From the NCBI GenBank assembly GCA_014799485.1, contig JAAVHY010000011.1:1-64000 (forward strand): 64,000 bases of DNA, given 5' to 3'. A program made the translations under genes and the position numbers. Under the pieces are notes generated by a model. It had not been told where the DNA came from. It searched no databases and saw only the letters and a program-made list of their open reading frames with translations. Shown here one piece after another: positions 42,701 to 51,117 of this stretch. Position 1 is the stretch's first letter; the number at the start of each line of letters is the position of its first letter. The DNA is from Clostridiales bacterium. Its GTDB lineage: Bacteria; Bacillota_A; Clostridia; Oscillospirales; Oscillospiraceae.

Positions 42701-42938
42701 GGATCAGCTGGGCCTGCCGGCCCTTGGCCTGGAGCAGCGTATGTACCGCCCCCGCCCCGTCCAGCGTCCGCAGGTCGGCCAGGATCACGTCCGCCTGGCC
42801 TGCCAGAGCAGGGTCCGGCCGGTCGCTCTCAGTGAACGTGTGGGTAAAATTCTCAAAGGCCGGGATCTCCTTCAGCGCGTCTGACATCTCGCGCTCAAAG
42901 CCGACCAGATAAAAGTGGGTAAGACAACGATACATCAT
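39789..42938 (-). CDS. Hybrid sensor histidine kinase with three PAS-like domains and two receiver domains
   Basis: The 1049-residue protein is soluble (no membrane segments). A degenerate receiver-like start (1-110) is followed by PAS-like domains at about 130-245, 258-375 and 390-515. HisKA has the phospho-acceptor His550 in SNMSHDIRTPMNAIVGF, and the ATPase lobe shows LLSNAIKYTP, KDTGIGMG and GTGLGMAITKNIV. Receiver 1 carries Asp842 (YIIDWLIPDMNG) and receiver 2 Asp979 (ILMDVQMPVMDG). No Hpt domain or output gene is adjacent, so its target is unknown. It has its own promoter and stands alone. Confidence 0.92.
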   Translation of the reverse strand: MMYRCLTHFYLVGFEREMSDALKEIPAFENFTHTFTESDRPDPALAGQADVILADLRTLDGAGAVHTLLQAKGRQAQLILLAGQEQLPSLAGNLSEISDIWTAPLTKELLQFHFLRWQQGWRQSKDLWQARHFLDATINGVPNLVWYKTKDGIHEKVNDSFCATVNKTRQQVQGQGHAYIWDVEQEDPACIESERVVMETGQTCVSDEIIQTGSGPRTLSTFKSPLYDLDGSVMGTVGVAIDVTRERAYEKELLQKNQTLERLFTTMDCGILTHSLDGSRVLDANRAALELLGYDSMEDLEAGFSWVAPSVVLEDQPKLKECIQSLKEQGDNASLEYRVRHKDGRILHVMGNIKLVEEGGELVYQRFLLDCTTQKLREQQERTELERRQDELVQALSVDYNLVCYYDLDTAEGGPLRTHYCPHAVLDEVFAGKLPIADSLELYINRCVYKDDRELLRRALSPEELAKSLEQRTTYIVNYRTLCGDEIQFFQMKAVRAGTWDAKRGVVLGFRNVDDETREEMEKTALLEDALAQANQANRAKSAFLSNMSHDIRTPMNAIVGFTTLALAHLDQRDLVEGYLKKLLTSGNHLVSLINDVLDMSRIESGKMQLDEALCSLPDTLHSLRSIVQADVRAKQLDFYIDTVDVLDENVYCDKLRLNQVLLNLLSNAIKYTPAGGAVSMRITEKPDPSADSACYEFRIKDTGIGMGPEFVEHIFEPFERERNSTISGIQGTGLGMAITKNIVDMMNGSIEVYSKQGVGSEFVVSLTFRLHRGPREIQTIPELRDCRALVVDDDFNTCDSVTYMLQQFGMRPEWTLSGKEAVLRTRQALTRGDGYSVYIIDWLIPDMNGVEVARRIRQETGGDVPIIILSAYDLSDIEDEAKDAGVAAFCSKPLFMSELRACLYSIAHKDETPDAVQPLRRHRAGHILLAEDNDLNQEIATAILTEAGFTVEIAVNGQIAVDMLRDSQPGYFDMILMDVQMPVMDGYAATQAIRALDDPKLASIPILAMTANAFEEDRQEALRAGMNGHIAKPIDINTLFDALDEIIK

Positions 42939-42987
42939 ACATCACCCTTTGCATCCGCTGATGTGCTGGATAAATGAAACTACCAAT

Positions 42988-43016
42988 AATATAACACACC
43001 TGTTGAACCAATGCAA
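42988..43016 (-). promoter_or_regulatory. Promoter of the hybrid histidine kinase gene
   Basis: Minus strand TTGCAT (43016-43011), 17 bases, TATATT (42993-42988). Confidence 0.65.
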
Positions 43017-43073
43017 GATTCAAGGGAGCCGGCAAAATCACTTTTTCGGAAAACGCCGCGGCGCGGGCATATT

Positions 43074-44246
43074 TCAGGCTTGCCGCCCTGCTTGGAACAG
43101 CCGCGCCGTTTCAGCCATCCGCTCCGCGATTTTTACGCCAAAGGGGCAGCGGCTCTCACAGCCCTTGCAGCCGACGCACTCATCCGCGTGGTGTTCCAGG
43201 GCCTCGTAATGGGCGCGGACCGTAGCGGGCACAGACCGCTGCATGGAGGCCAGGTCATAGTATTTGTTCACCATGGCGATGTCGATGTTCACGGGGCAGG
43301 GCTTGCAGTGGCCGCAGTAGGTACACTCCCCCTGGCCGAAGGTGTGCTTGGGGGCCCGGGTCAGCACGCTGGCGTAGTCCTTCTCCTCATCGGCGGCGGT
43401 CTCGTAGGCCACGGCCTGCTCCACGTGCTCCGGGGTGTCGTACCCCGCCATCACCGCCGCCACGGCGGGCCGGGTGAGGCAGTAATGGATGCACTGCACC
43501 GGGGTGAGGGCCACGCCGAAGGGGGAGCGTTTGGCGTCGAACAGCCGTCCGCCGGCATAGGGCTTCATCACCGTTATGCCCACGTCGTGCCGCTCGCACA
43601 GCCTGTACAGCTCGGCCCGCTGGGGGTCGATGCCGCCCAACTCTGCCTGATAGTTCTCCCAGTCGAAATAGGTGTCCAGGTCGTCGGTGGCCGGGTGCAT
43701 ATCAAAGGCCGGGTTGACGCTGAACAGGATCATCTCCACCAAACCATGTTCCACCGCTTTTTTTGCCATGGCGGGGTTGTGGGTGCTCATGCCGATGTGG
43801 CGGATCTTCCCGTCGGCCTTCAGCTCTTTCACATAGTCCAGGTAGGGGCCGTTCATGGCGGCCTCCCAGTCGTCCTCCGAGTCGATGAAGTGGATCATAC
43901 CCAGGTCGATATAATCGGTCTGGAGCCGCTCCAGCAAATCCTCAAAAGCTTCCCGGCATTTTCCCACGTCCCGTGTGCGGACATACTGCCCATCCTGCCA
44001 GGTAGAGCCGATATGCCCCTGGATGTACCAGCGCTCCCGCCGCCCGGCCAGGGCCTGCCCCAAGCTGGTGCGCACATTGGGCTCAGACATCCAGCAGTCC
44101 AGGATATTGACGCCAAGCTCCTCCGCCCGCTCCAGCACCGCTTTGCACTCCTGGGCGGTATGCCGCTCCATCCACTCCGCGCCGAAGCCGATCTCGCTGA
44201 CCATCAGGCCGGTCTTGCCAAGTCTGCGGTATTTCATCGTTTCCAT
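43074..44246 (-). CDS. Aldo/keto reductase with C-terminal 2x[4Fe-4S] ferredoxin domain
   Basis: The 390-residue protein is an aldo/keto reductase (residues 1-290; KYRRLGKTGLMVSEIGFGAE, then DYIDLGMIHFID). The C-terminal domain has two four-Cys clusters: CTYCGHCKPCPVN (about 315) and CVGCKGCESRCPFG (about 365). Such fusions may exchange electrons with ferredoxin. The canonical catalytic Tyr of aldo/keto reductases is not clear: the usual D-x-A-x-x-Y region reads NILDCWMSE, so the Tyr seems missing and the chemistry may differ. Last gene of the sulfatase operon. Confidence 0.9.
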   Translation of the reverse strand: METMKYRRLGKTGLMVSEIGFGAEWMERHTAQECKAVLERAEELGVNILDCWMSEPNVRTSLGQALAGRRERWYIQGHIGSTWQDGQYVRTRDVGKCREAFEDLLERLQTDYIDLGMIHFIDSEDDWEAAMNGPYLDYVKELKADGKIRHIGMSTHNPAMAKKAVEHGLVEMILFSVNPAFDMHPATDDLDTYFDWENYQAELGGIDPQRAELYRLCERHDVGITVMKPYAGGRLFDAKRSPFGVALTPVQCIHYCLTRPAVAAVMAGYDTPEHVEQAVAYETAADEEKDYASVLTRAPKHTFGQGECTYCGHCKPCPVNIDIAMVNKYYDLASMQRSVPATVRAHYEALEHHADECVGCKGCESRCPFGVKIAERMAETARLFQAGRQA

Positions 44247-44294
44247 TCCTCCTCAGTTGTCGTCTGTATTCAGTGTGTCGGGATCGCCCCAAAC

Positions 44295-45404
44295 CTATCG
44301 AATCATATCCCTCACCCGGAGCAGGCGGGGCAGCGCGTATTCAAAAAACGCGGCGTAGGACTCGCAGTAATAGTTTTTCCCCAGCTCGCCGTCTGCCCAC
44401 AGCCGATCCCGGCGGCAGCCGTTGCGGCACAGGGCGTACCAGCGGCAGGCGCGGCACTCCTCCGGGACGCGCCGGGACTGTTCCACGAACCCCAGCTCCT
44501 CCCGGGCCTGATCCAGCCGCGCCCAGGAGTCGCTCAGCACGTTTCCCATTTTATAGCCGTCCAGCCCGTAAAAATCACAGGGGTAGACGCTCCCGTCCGC
44601 TTCGATGAGGTATTGGTTGGAACAGCGACCCCGCATGGAGCACTGCTCCGGCGGCCGTCCCGACAGCATCCACACCAGATTGTCAAAATAGCGGATGGAA
44701 TAGTATTCTCCCCGCTCCAATTCCCGATACCACAGGTCGAACAGGGTCTTGAGGAAATCCGCGTACTGGGCCGGAGTAAGCGAGTAGGCATTCCCGCCCC
44801 GGGGGTCTTCCAGGGGGTCCAGGCAGGGGATATACTGCTGGAAGCGGAAGCCGTCTTTGCACAGGGAGGAGAACACGCTCTGGATGTGCCGTGCCAGATG
44901 GTTGGTGACCACTGCCAGCACATTGTACTCCACGCCGGCCCGTCCCAGCAGTTTGGACGCCTTTACCGCCTGGTCGTAAGTGCCCCGTCCCGCGCCGTCT
45001 TTGCGGAAACGGTCATGGCAGGCCCGGTTGCCGTCCAGGGACAGCCCCACCAGAAAGCGCTTCTCCGCAAAGAACCGGCACCACTCCTCGTCCAGCAGCG
45101 TGCCGTTGGTCTGGATGGCGTAGTGGATGGAAAGTCCTTTGGGCGCGCACCCTTCCACCAGGGCGGTGAACCGGCGGTAGAATTCCAGCCCCGCCAGGGT
45201 GGGCTCCCCCCCCTGGAACAGAAAGGAAATTGACCCCTCCGCCGCGGCCAGCGCCTTGTCCACCACCGCCTGGGCCACCTCCTCCGGCATCATGCCGTAA
45301 TTGGCCACCTGGCGCTTCCGGGCTTCGTCGGCGTAGAAGCAGTAGGCGCAGCGCAGGTTGCAGGCGCTGGAGGCCGGCTTCAGCAAAAGGCTTAATGGGG
45401 GCAT
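44295..45404 (-). CDS. Anaerobic sulfatase-maturating radical SAM enzyme (anSME)
   Basis: The 369-residue radical SAM protein has the cluster motif C15-x3-C19-x2-C22 (ACNLRCAYCFYAD). The SPASM domain (about 255-350) carries several Cys, including CSMRGRCSNQYL, YPCDFYG and CRACRWYALCRNGC. It oxidises an active-site Cys of sulfatases to formylglycine under anoxic conditions. The operon's sulfatase has the matching C-x-P-x-R motif, so the client is evident. The start overlaps the regulator gene's stop by 13 bases. Confidence 0.92.
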   Translation of the reverse strand: MPPLSLLLKPASSACNLRCAYCFYADEARKRQVANYGMMPEEVAQAVVDKALAAAEGSISFLFQGGEPTLAGLEFYRRFTALVEGCAPKGLSIHYAIQTNGTLLDEEWCRFFAEKRFLVGLSLDGNRACHDRFRKDGAGRGTYDQAVKASKLLGRAGVEYNVLAVVTNHLARHIQSVFSSLCKDGFRFQQYIPCLDPLEDPRGGNAYSLTPAQYADFLKTLFDLWYRELERGEYYSIRYFDNLVWMLSGRPPEQCSMRGRCSNQYLIEADGSVYPCDFYGLDGYKMGNVLSDSWARLDQAREELGFVEQSRRVPEECRACRWYALCRNGCRRDRLWADGELGKNYYCESYAAFFEYALPRLLRVRDMIR

Positions 45405-46528
45405 GGCGTCCTCCTTTCCGCGGGGTGGACAGGCTCGATAGACCGACCCACATAGATTTTCGGGGCCAGCACATAGGAATAGTTTTTATCCTCACAGTCC
45501 CGGTTGCGGATCATTTTCATGAGGCGGGAGGCCACCTCCCGCCCGATTTCCCGGCCCTGGTGAATGGAGCAGGTGACCCCTTCCGCTTCCCAGTCCTGGC
45601 CGGAGTAGTCGAAGCACACCAGGGAGCAGTCCTCCGGCACCTGCCGTCCCTGCTTGTCCAGCACCTGCCGCACCAGGCGGTAGATCATGTAGTTGCAGCA
45701 CACGACGGCGGTGCAGCGGGGCAGTCCCTTCAAAAACCGGTCGATGGAACGGGTGAACCGGTCGTCGTGGGCCTCATTGGAGATACACCACTTGATGTAG
45801 TCGTCCTGATATTCCACCCCGTTCTGCCGCAGGGCCTCCACCATGCCCTGGAACTTCTCGATGCTCTGGTAGTTGTCGTACACGAAGATGCCGGCGATAT
45901 GCCGGTGGCCCGCCTGGACCAGCGGGCCGATCAGTTCCCGGGCGCACTGGAGGTCGTTGACCACCACCCGGGGGTATTTCAGGTTTTTGTAATAGTTGTT
46001 GTAAAAGATCACAGGGATGCGCTTCTGATAGATCTTCTGGTAGCAGTCCAGGTTGGGGTTGAGAAGGCTCGCCTTCACCCCGTCTACGATGAACCCTTGG
46101 AAGCCCTGGTTCACCACCGCCTGGAGGCAGCGGCGTTCATTGGCGAATTTGTTGTCCGTCAAAAAGGCGCGGAGGTCCACCTGGTCCGGGGGCAGGATGC
46201 TGCGGATGCCGTCTATGAGGCTGGAGTTGGCGTCGCCGTCCTGTCCCTGGAGGATGAGGCCGATCTTGACCCGCCCCCCGCTGCCGCCGGGCTCCCAGGA
46301 CAGGGCCTGCTCCTTGTTGATGTAGGTGCCGCTGCCCTTGACCTTGCGCAGCAGCCCCTCTTGGGTCAGGCAGTCCAGGGCGGCGCGGACCGTCTCCCGG
46401 CTCACCGACAGCCGGCGGCTCAGGGCGTTTTCCGAAGGGATGCGGGTGTTGCCGGAGAACTTGTTCTCCTCAATGTAGGCCCGCACCCACGAGTACACCA
46501 TCTCCCATTTTCGATCCCTGCCGTTCAC
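45392..46528 (-). CDS. GntR-family regulator with LacI-type sugar-binding domain (AraR-like)
   Basis: The 378-residue protein joins a GntR winged helix (residues 1-70: IPSENALSRRLSVSRETVRA, then GSGTYINKEQ) to a periplasmic-binding-protein-like effector domain (about 85-365: KIGLILQGQDGD, VNDLQCARELIGPLVQAGHR). This AraR-type design senses sugars. Inside the sulfatase operon, it very probably controls it, perhaps through the inverted repeat at 51146-51176. GTG 46528 is chosen because GGGGGAG lies five bases before it; ATG 46552 would precede that site. Confidence 0.88.
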   Translation of the reverse strand: MNGRDRKWEMVYSWVRAYIEENKFSGNTRIPSENALSRRLSVSRETVRAALDCLTQEGLLRKVKGSGTYINKEQALSWEPGGSGGRVKIGLILQGQDGDANSSLIDGIRSILPPDQVDLRAFLTDNKFANERRCLQAVVNQGFQGFIVDGVKASLLNPNLDCYQKIYQKRIPVIFYNNYYKNLKYPRVVVNDLQCARELIGPLVQAGHRHIAGIFVYDNYQSIEKFQGMVEALRQNGVEYQDDYIKWCISNEAHDDRFTRSIDRFLKGLPRCTAVVCCNYMIYRLVRQVLDKQGRQVPEDCSLVCFDYSGQDWEAEGVTCSIHQGREIGREVASRLMKMIRNRDCEDKNYSYVLAPKIYVGRSIEPVHPAERRTPCPH

Positions 46529-46556
46529 AGGTTCTCCCCCCTGTCTCCGCACATAG

Positions 46557-46586
46557 GCGCAAGGGCGGCACGTGCCGCCCTTGCGC
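46557..46586 (-). other. Strong hairpin between sulfatase and regulator genes
   Basis: GCGCAAGGGCGGCAC and GTGCCGCCCTTGCGC form a perfect 15-base-pair palindrome. In the transcribed direction no T-run follows, so it is more likely an mRNA stability or processing element, or a leaky terminator, than a full stop. Confidence 0.6.
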
Positions 46587-46592
46587 AGTTTT

Positions 46593-47945
46593 TTAATCCG
46601 TGATAACGGGCCGGGTCCCCTCCGCCCGCTGGATCCAGTCCAGCAGGCGGACGCGGAGATCCGCCTTCACCTGGGTATAGGCGGGGTCGCCCACCAGGTT
46701 GTCCAGCTGCCAGGGGTCGCGGCTCAGGTCGTAGAGGAAGTCGTCGGCATAGGTGTCGGAGGCCGCCGCCTCGCCGCCATTGACGCCCGGGGCGTAGACG
46801 GAATAGAGCCACTCGGGCGTGCGGATGCACCGGCCCACCCGGCTCTCCGAGATCTGGGCAAACACCTGGTTGGGTCTATTATCGTCCTTTTTCTCCACCA
46901 CGTCAAGGAGATTTTCCCCGATCATGGCGTCACCCACGTCCACCCCGGCCAGGGCCAGGATGGTCTTGGGCAGGCTCTCGGTGCTCACCAGCTCCTCCAC
47001 CGCGACGCCGCCCTTGAACGGCCCGCCCGCGATGACCAGGGGCACGTGGAGGCAGCCGTCGTGGCAGGAGCGCTTGTAGTCGTCGTAGCCGTTGAGGTGG
47101 CCGTCCCGGTTGCGGGTCAGGAAATGGGAGCCGTGGTCGGAGGCGAAGATGATGACCGTGTCCTCATACAGCCCCTCCTTTTTCAGCCGGTCCACCAGAC
47201 GGCCCAGGTTCTCGTCCAGGCTGGCGCACTGGCCCAGGTAGTCGGGGTACTCCTCCGCGGCGTTGCCGCCCAGGACCTTCAAATCCTCCGGGAGTATAAA
47301 GTTTTTGAACCGCTCCTTGGAGCCGTCAGGCCCTTCATAGTGCTTCCGGTCGTTCTGGTGGTGGGGCTCAATCTGGGAGATGGTCATGAAGAAGGGCTTC
47401 TTCCTGTCGTAGGTGTCGAAGAACTCCAGCGCCATGTCGTTGATGCAGTCCGCCCGGTAGCCCTTGAAGTCGACGCGGTCGTTGTTTTCGTCAAAGACGA
47501 AGCCATCGTAGCCGTGGGAGGTGAACTCCAGCACGTCGGCGGCCCGCCAGTAGCCGGTGTACCCGCCCCGCAGCTCCCGGGGGATGGGGGTGACGGTGTG
47601 GTCGATGGTGGGGGGCTTCTCCAGCTCGCCGTCGCTGGCCAGGTGCCACTTGCCGATGTAAGCGGTCTCGTAGCCCGCCTCCTCGATGTAGCTGCCCAGG
47701 GTCTTGACGCCCGCGGGGAGCATGATGTTGTTGCGGAAGCACCCCGTCTCGGTGGGGTAGCGCCCGGTCTGGAACAGGGCACGGCAGGGGCCGCACACGG
47801 GCTGGGGGGAAAAGGCGTTGTCGAATTTCACGCCCTCCCCGGCCAGACGGTCCAGGTTGGGGGTGATGTCCAGGGGCTGGCCGAAGCAGCCGCAGGTGTC
47901 CCAGCGCTGCTGGTCGGTGAAGTAGAAAATAATGTTATAGGCCAC
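46593..47945 (-). CDS. Cysteine-type sulfatase, cytoplasmic
   Basis: The 450-residue type I sulfatase has C51-G-P-C-R55 in PVCGPCRALFQTGRYPTETG, the C-x-P-x-R site that anSME converts to formylglycine. An Asp/Gln replaces the usual first metal pair near the start (FYFTDQQRWDTCGCFG), and FASDHGSHFL is the late metal site. No signal peptide is present, so the substrate must be imported. The family includes arylsulfatases, choline and glycan sulfatases; the substrate here is unknown. Five bases separate it from tctA. Confidence 0.92.
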   Translation of the reverse strand: MAYNIIFYFTDQQRWDTCGCFGQPLDITPNLDRLAGEGVKFDNAFSPQPVCGPCRALFQTGRYPTETGCFRNNIMLPAGVKTLGSYIEEAGYETAYIGKWHLASDGELEKPPTIDHTVTPIPRELRGGYTGYWRAADVLEFTSHGYDGFVFDENNDRVDFKGYRADCINDMALEFFDTYDRKKPFFMTISQIEPHHQNDRKHYEGPDGSKERFKNFILPEDLKVLGGNAAEEYPDYLGQCASLDENLGRLVDRLKKEGLYEDTVIIFASDHGSHFLTRNRDGHLNGYDDYKRSCHDGCLHVPLVIAGGPFKGGVAVEELVSTESLPKTILALAGVDVGDAMIGENLLDVVEKKDDNRPNQVFAQISESRVGRCIRTPEWLYSVYAPGVNGGEAAASDTYADDFLYDLSRDPWQLDNLVGDPAYTQVKADLRVRLLDWIQRAEGTRPVITD

Positions 47946-47949
47946 GGGC

Positions 47950-49452
47950 TCAGTCCTCCTTTTTGGCGGCGGCTTTGCGCTCCAGCACCTTGCCTCTCAC
48001 GATGGTGCCCACGGCCGCGGCGATGAGAATCAGGAAAATGATGCAGTATACGCTGCTGAAGAAGATCTTGGGGCTGCCGTTGGAGATGAGCAGGGCCCGG
48101 CGGAAGTTGGTCTCCGTCATGCTGCCCAGCACCAGGCCCAGCAGGATGGGCACCGGGGGCAGCTCCAGCTTGCGCAGCACCCAGGCCAGGATGCCGAAGA
48201 TCAGGGCCACGCCCATGTCGAAGTAGTTCTCGTTCACCGAGAAGGCCCCGGCGAAGCAGAAGATGACGATGATGGGGGTCAGAATCTCCTGGGGGATGGA
48301 CACCACCTTGGCAAACAGGGAGGTGAGGAATTTCCCCTGGAGCAGCATGAAGATGTTGACCAGGATGAGGCCCAGCATAATGGCGTACATGATGTCCCCC
48401 TGGGTGGTGAACAGGCTCAGACCCGGGTTCAGGCCGTTGATCATCAGGGCGGAGAGCATGATGGCCACGGTGCCGTCCCCGGGGATGCCCAGGGTAAGCA
48501 GTGGGATGAGGGTGGCGCCGGTGACGGCGTTGTTGGCCGACTCGGCGGCGGCGATGCCCTCCACACTGCCATGGCCGAACTCTTCCTTGTGCCTGGACAT
48601 ATTTTTGGCGGTGTTGTAGCTGAACCAGGACGCCTCCGACGCGCCGGTGCCCGGGATGATGCCCACCATGACGCCGATAAGGGAGGAGATGATGGTGGGA
48701 CGGATCATCCGCTTGTACTCGTCCTTGGTGATGACGCCGTCGTCCTTGATCTTTTCGGCGTCCAGATCCAACCGGCCCGGCTTTTTCTCCGCTTTGGCCA
48801 GGATCTCCACCAGGGCGAACAGGCCGATGAGGCAGACAGCCAGATCAAGGCCCAGGTACAGCCGGGTGACGCCGAAGGTAAAGCGGTCATAGCTGGTCAT
48901 GGGATCGGCGCCGATGCAGGAGATGAGCAGGCCCAGGCAGGCGGAGATGATGCCCTTGATCATGCTCTTGCCGGACACGCCGGCGATGATGGTCAGCCCA
49001 AAGACGCACACCATGAAGTACTCCGCGGTGCCCAGTTGGGCGGCGATCCTCGCCACCTGGGGGCCCAGGAACAGCAGCATCAGCGCGGAGAAGATGCCGC
49101 CGAAGGTGGAGGCGTACAGGGCGATCTTCAGCGCCGCCTTGGTGCGGCCCTGCTCGGACAGGGGATGGCCGTCCAGCATGGTGGCGGCGGCATGGGGGGT
49201 GCCGGGGGTGTTGATGAGGATGGCGGACACGCTGCCGCCGTAGCCGCCCGCGCAGTAGATGCCCAGCAGGAACATCATGCCGGGGATGGCGGTCATGGAA
49301 TAGGTGACGGGCAGGAACAAAATGACGCACAGGATGACGCTCAGCCCGGGGATGGCGGCGAACACCGAGCCGATGAATACGCCGATGTTGATCCACAGGA
49401 TGTTTTCCAGCGTGAACAGCAGGCCGGAGGCCGGAAGAATATGCTCCAACAT
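47950..49452 (-). CDS. tctA: Tripartite tricarboxylate transporter, large membrane subunit (TctA)
   Basis: The 500-residue protein has ten to twelve hydrophobic segments and the TctA signatures GGYGGSVSAILINTPGTPHA and IIPGTGASEASWFSYNTAK, the pore-lining repeats. TctA with TctB and a periplasmic-type receptor TctC imports organic acids using an ion gradient. Here it precedes a sulfatase, suggesting a sulfated or carboxylated substrate. The receptor gene of the operon is broken. Confidence 0.93.
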   Translation of the reverse strand: MLEHILPASGLLFTLENILWINIGVFIGSVFAAIPGLSVILCVILFLPVTYSMTAIPGMMFLLGIYCAGGYGGSVSAILINTPGTPHAAATMLDGHPLSEQGRTKAALKIALYASTFGGIFSALMLLFLGPQVARIAAQLGTAEYFMVCVFGLTIIAGVSGKSMIKGIISACLGLLISCIGADPMTSYDRFTFGVTRLYLGLDLAVCLIGLFALVEILAKAEKKPGRLDLDAEKIKDDGVITKDEYKRMIRPTIISSLIGVMVGIIPGTGASEASWFSYNTAKNMSRHKEEFGHGSVEGIAAAESANNAVTGATLIPLLTLGIPGDGTVAIMLSALMINGLNPGLSLFTTQGDIMYAIMLGLILVNIFMLLQGKFLTSLFAKVVSIPQEILTPIIVIFCFAGAFSVNENYFDMGVALIFGILAWVLRKLELPPVPILLGLVLGSMTETNFRRALLISNGSPKIFFSSVYCIIFLILIAAAVGTIVRGKVLERKAAAKKED

Positions 49453-49470
49453 AATCGTTTCCCCTCCCTC

Positions 49471-49986
49471 TTAGAAATCTACGCCCAGGACGAACCGGAA
49501 CGCCGCCCAGATGCCCACGGCCATGGCCAGGGTGATGATGTAATAGGACGGCTTCCGGCACCGGAAGTAGACCAGAAAGCCCAGGCAGCAGAACACGCCG
49601 CCGATTACGAACAGCCCGGTAAGCTTGCTCAGGAAATAGGTGCCCGCCAGGATGGCCAGGATGATGAGGGCCTTCACCTCCACCAGCAGGTTGATGGTCT
49701 TCCAGGTGAGGGGCTGTTTGGTCGCCAGCTTATACAGCTCCTTGCCGATGAGCATGACGCAGCACAGCAGCATCACCGCCATCAGCAGGGTGGGGAAGGC
49801 CCGGCCGTTGACCACGTCCTTTTCCGAGACCACCACCTGATCCGGCATGACCCAGAAGATCGCCAGGGAAAACAGGGCAAAGAGAATCCCAGTCACAAGA
49901 TCCACCGGGAAGCGAAGCTCTTTTTTCCCCAAACGTTCACCCATGGCGTCCAGGCGGGCGGCGAGGCGGTCAAGCTGATCTTTCAT
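49471..49986 (-). CDS. tctB: Tripartite tricarboxylate transporter, small membrane subunit (TctB)
   Basis: The 171-residue protein has an amphipathic start (MKDQLDRLAARLDAMGERLG), then four membrane segments (about 30-50, 68-85, 105-125 and 130-165), as in TctB. It lies between the receptor pseudogene and tctA, the usual tctCBA order. The frame opens at 50076, but ATG 49986 follows GGAGGAG. There is no sequence motif strong enough to identify it alone; size, topology and place do. Confidence 0.87.
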   Translation of the reverse strand: MKDQLDRLAARLDAMGERLGKKELRFPVDLVTGILFALFSLAIFWVMPDQVVVSEKDVVNGRAFPTLLMAVMLLCCVMLIGKELYKLATKQPLTWKTINLLVEVKALIILAILAGTYFLSKLTGLFVIGGVFCCLGFLVYFRCRKPSYYIITLAMAVGIWAAFRFVLGVDF

Positions 49987-50097
49987 GGTTCTCCTCCTTC
50001 CACTTCTTTGAAGAATGATATCTGTGGTTTTTGAAGGGATAAAACGGGGAATGGGCGGGCGTTGTCCCAGTCCCATTCCCCGTTGTTCCTATGTGGC

Positions 50098-51062
50098 TCA
50101 GCCGGCCACGATGTCCTTGTACTGATTCACGATGTCCTTCACGTTGCTCACATGGGCCTCCACGTCGGCCACGGACATGGTGTCCACTTCCAGCAGCATG
50201 GTGTCATGCAGCCAGTCGGCCACTTCCTGGTCGGCCAGGATCTTGCCGTACAGCTCCTTCAGCTCGGCGACCGTCTTCTCATCGGTGCCGGCGCGGGCCA
50301 TGACGAAGCAGCGGTTGCGGAAGTAGGGGTAGCCCTTGGAGCCCACGCCCTCGACGCCGGCGAAGGGGCCGTTCTCGATGGCGCCCTCGTCAAAGGCGCA
50401 CACCACAGTGACGCCGCCCTGCTGCCAGGTCTCCAGGATCTGGGACTGGTGGGAGACGGCGAACTGGGTCTCGCCGCGGGCCACGGCCTGGGCGGCCTCG
50501 GCGGCGGACTGGTAGGGGGTCAGCTTGAGCCGGTCGCCCGCGCCCATGGAGCCAAACAGGGCGGCGGCCAGGAAGGCCTCGGAGCCAACGGCGCCGTTGG
50601 TGGCCACGCTGATCTCATCGGCGCTCTGGGCATAGGCTTCCAGGTCGGCAATGGAGTTGATGTTCAGGCTGGCGTCGGCGGACAGCACGAAGATGGAGGA
50701 GTACAGGTTCTCCACGAACACGAAGTCCTCGTAGCCGAACTGGAGCTTATCCGGGTCCAGGATGGAGGTGATGGACAGCAGGCCCTCGCCCACGAACACC
50801 AGCTCGGTGTCGTTGGCCTTGTGTCGGCGATCCAGGTGTTGACGGTGGCGGCGTCGCCCTGCTTGGCCTCAGCCACCAGGGTAATGGTGTCGGAATAGCT
50901 GGTGGACTTGGTGGCGGCCTGCTAGCTCACCATGGCGGCCACGCCGGAGGGGGCCCAGGGGCAGGTGACCTTCCAGGTAGCGTTCTTCTTCCCGCCGCAC
51001 CCGGCCAGGGTGGCGATGAGAAGGGCGAAGACAAGGCTGAGGCTTAACACTCTCTTTTTCAT
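50098..51062 (-). pseudogene. tctC: Tripartite tricarboxylate transporter receptor (TctC), broken by a stop and a frameshift
   Basis: From ATG 51062 (after GGAGA) the frame gives a lipoprotein signal MKKRVLSLSLVFALLIATLA followed by GCGGKKN, then mature sequence up to residue 46. Codon 47 is TAG (50924-50922; probably once CAG). Reading on in the same frame gives normal protein to WIADT; then one base is missing near 50820 (ACACAAGG where ACACCAAGG fits). The remaining 233 residues continue in another frame, from ELVFVGEGLLSITSILDPDK to the end. Two separate lesions argue for decay rather than one read error. The transporter may use another receptor or be dead. Confidence 0.88.
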
Positions 51063-51117
51063 GTTCATTCTCCTTTTTCAAGATTTGTTGGGGATGTGTG
51101 ATCCCCCGGCTGATTTA

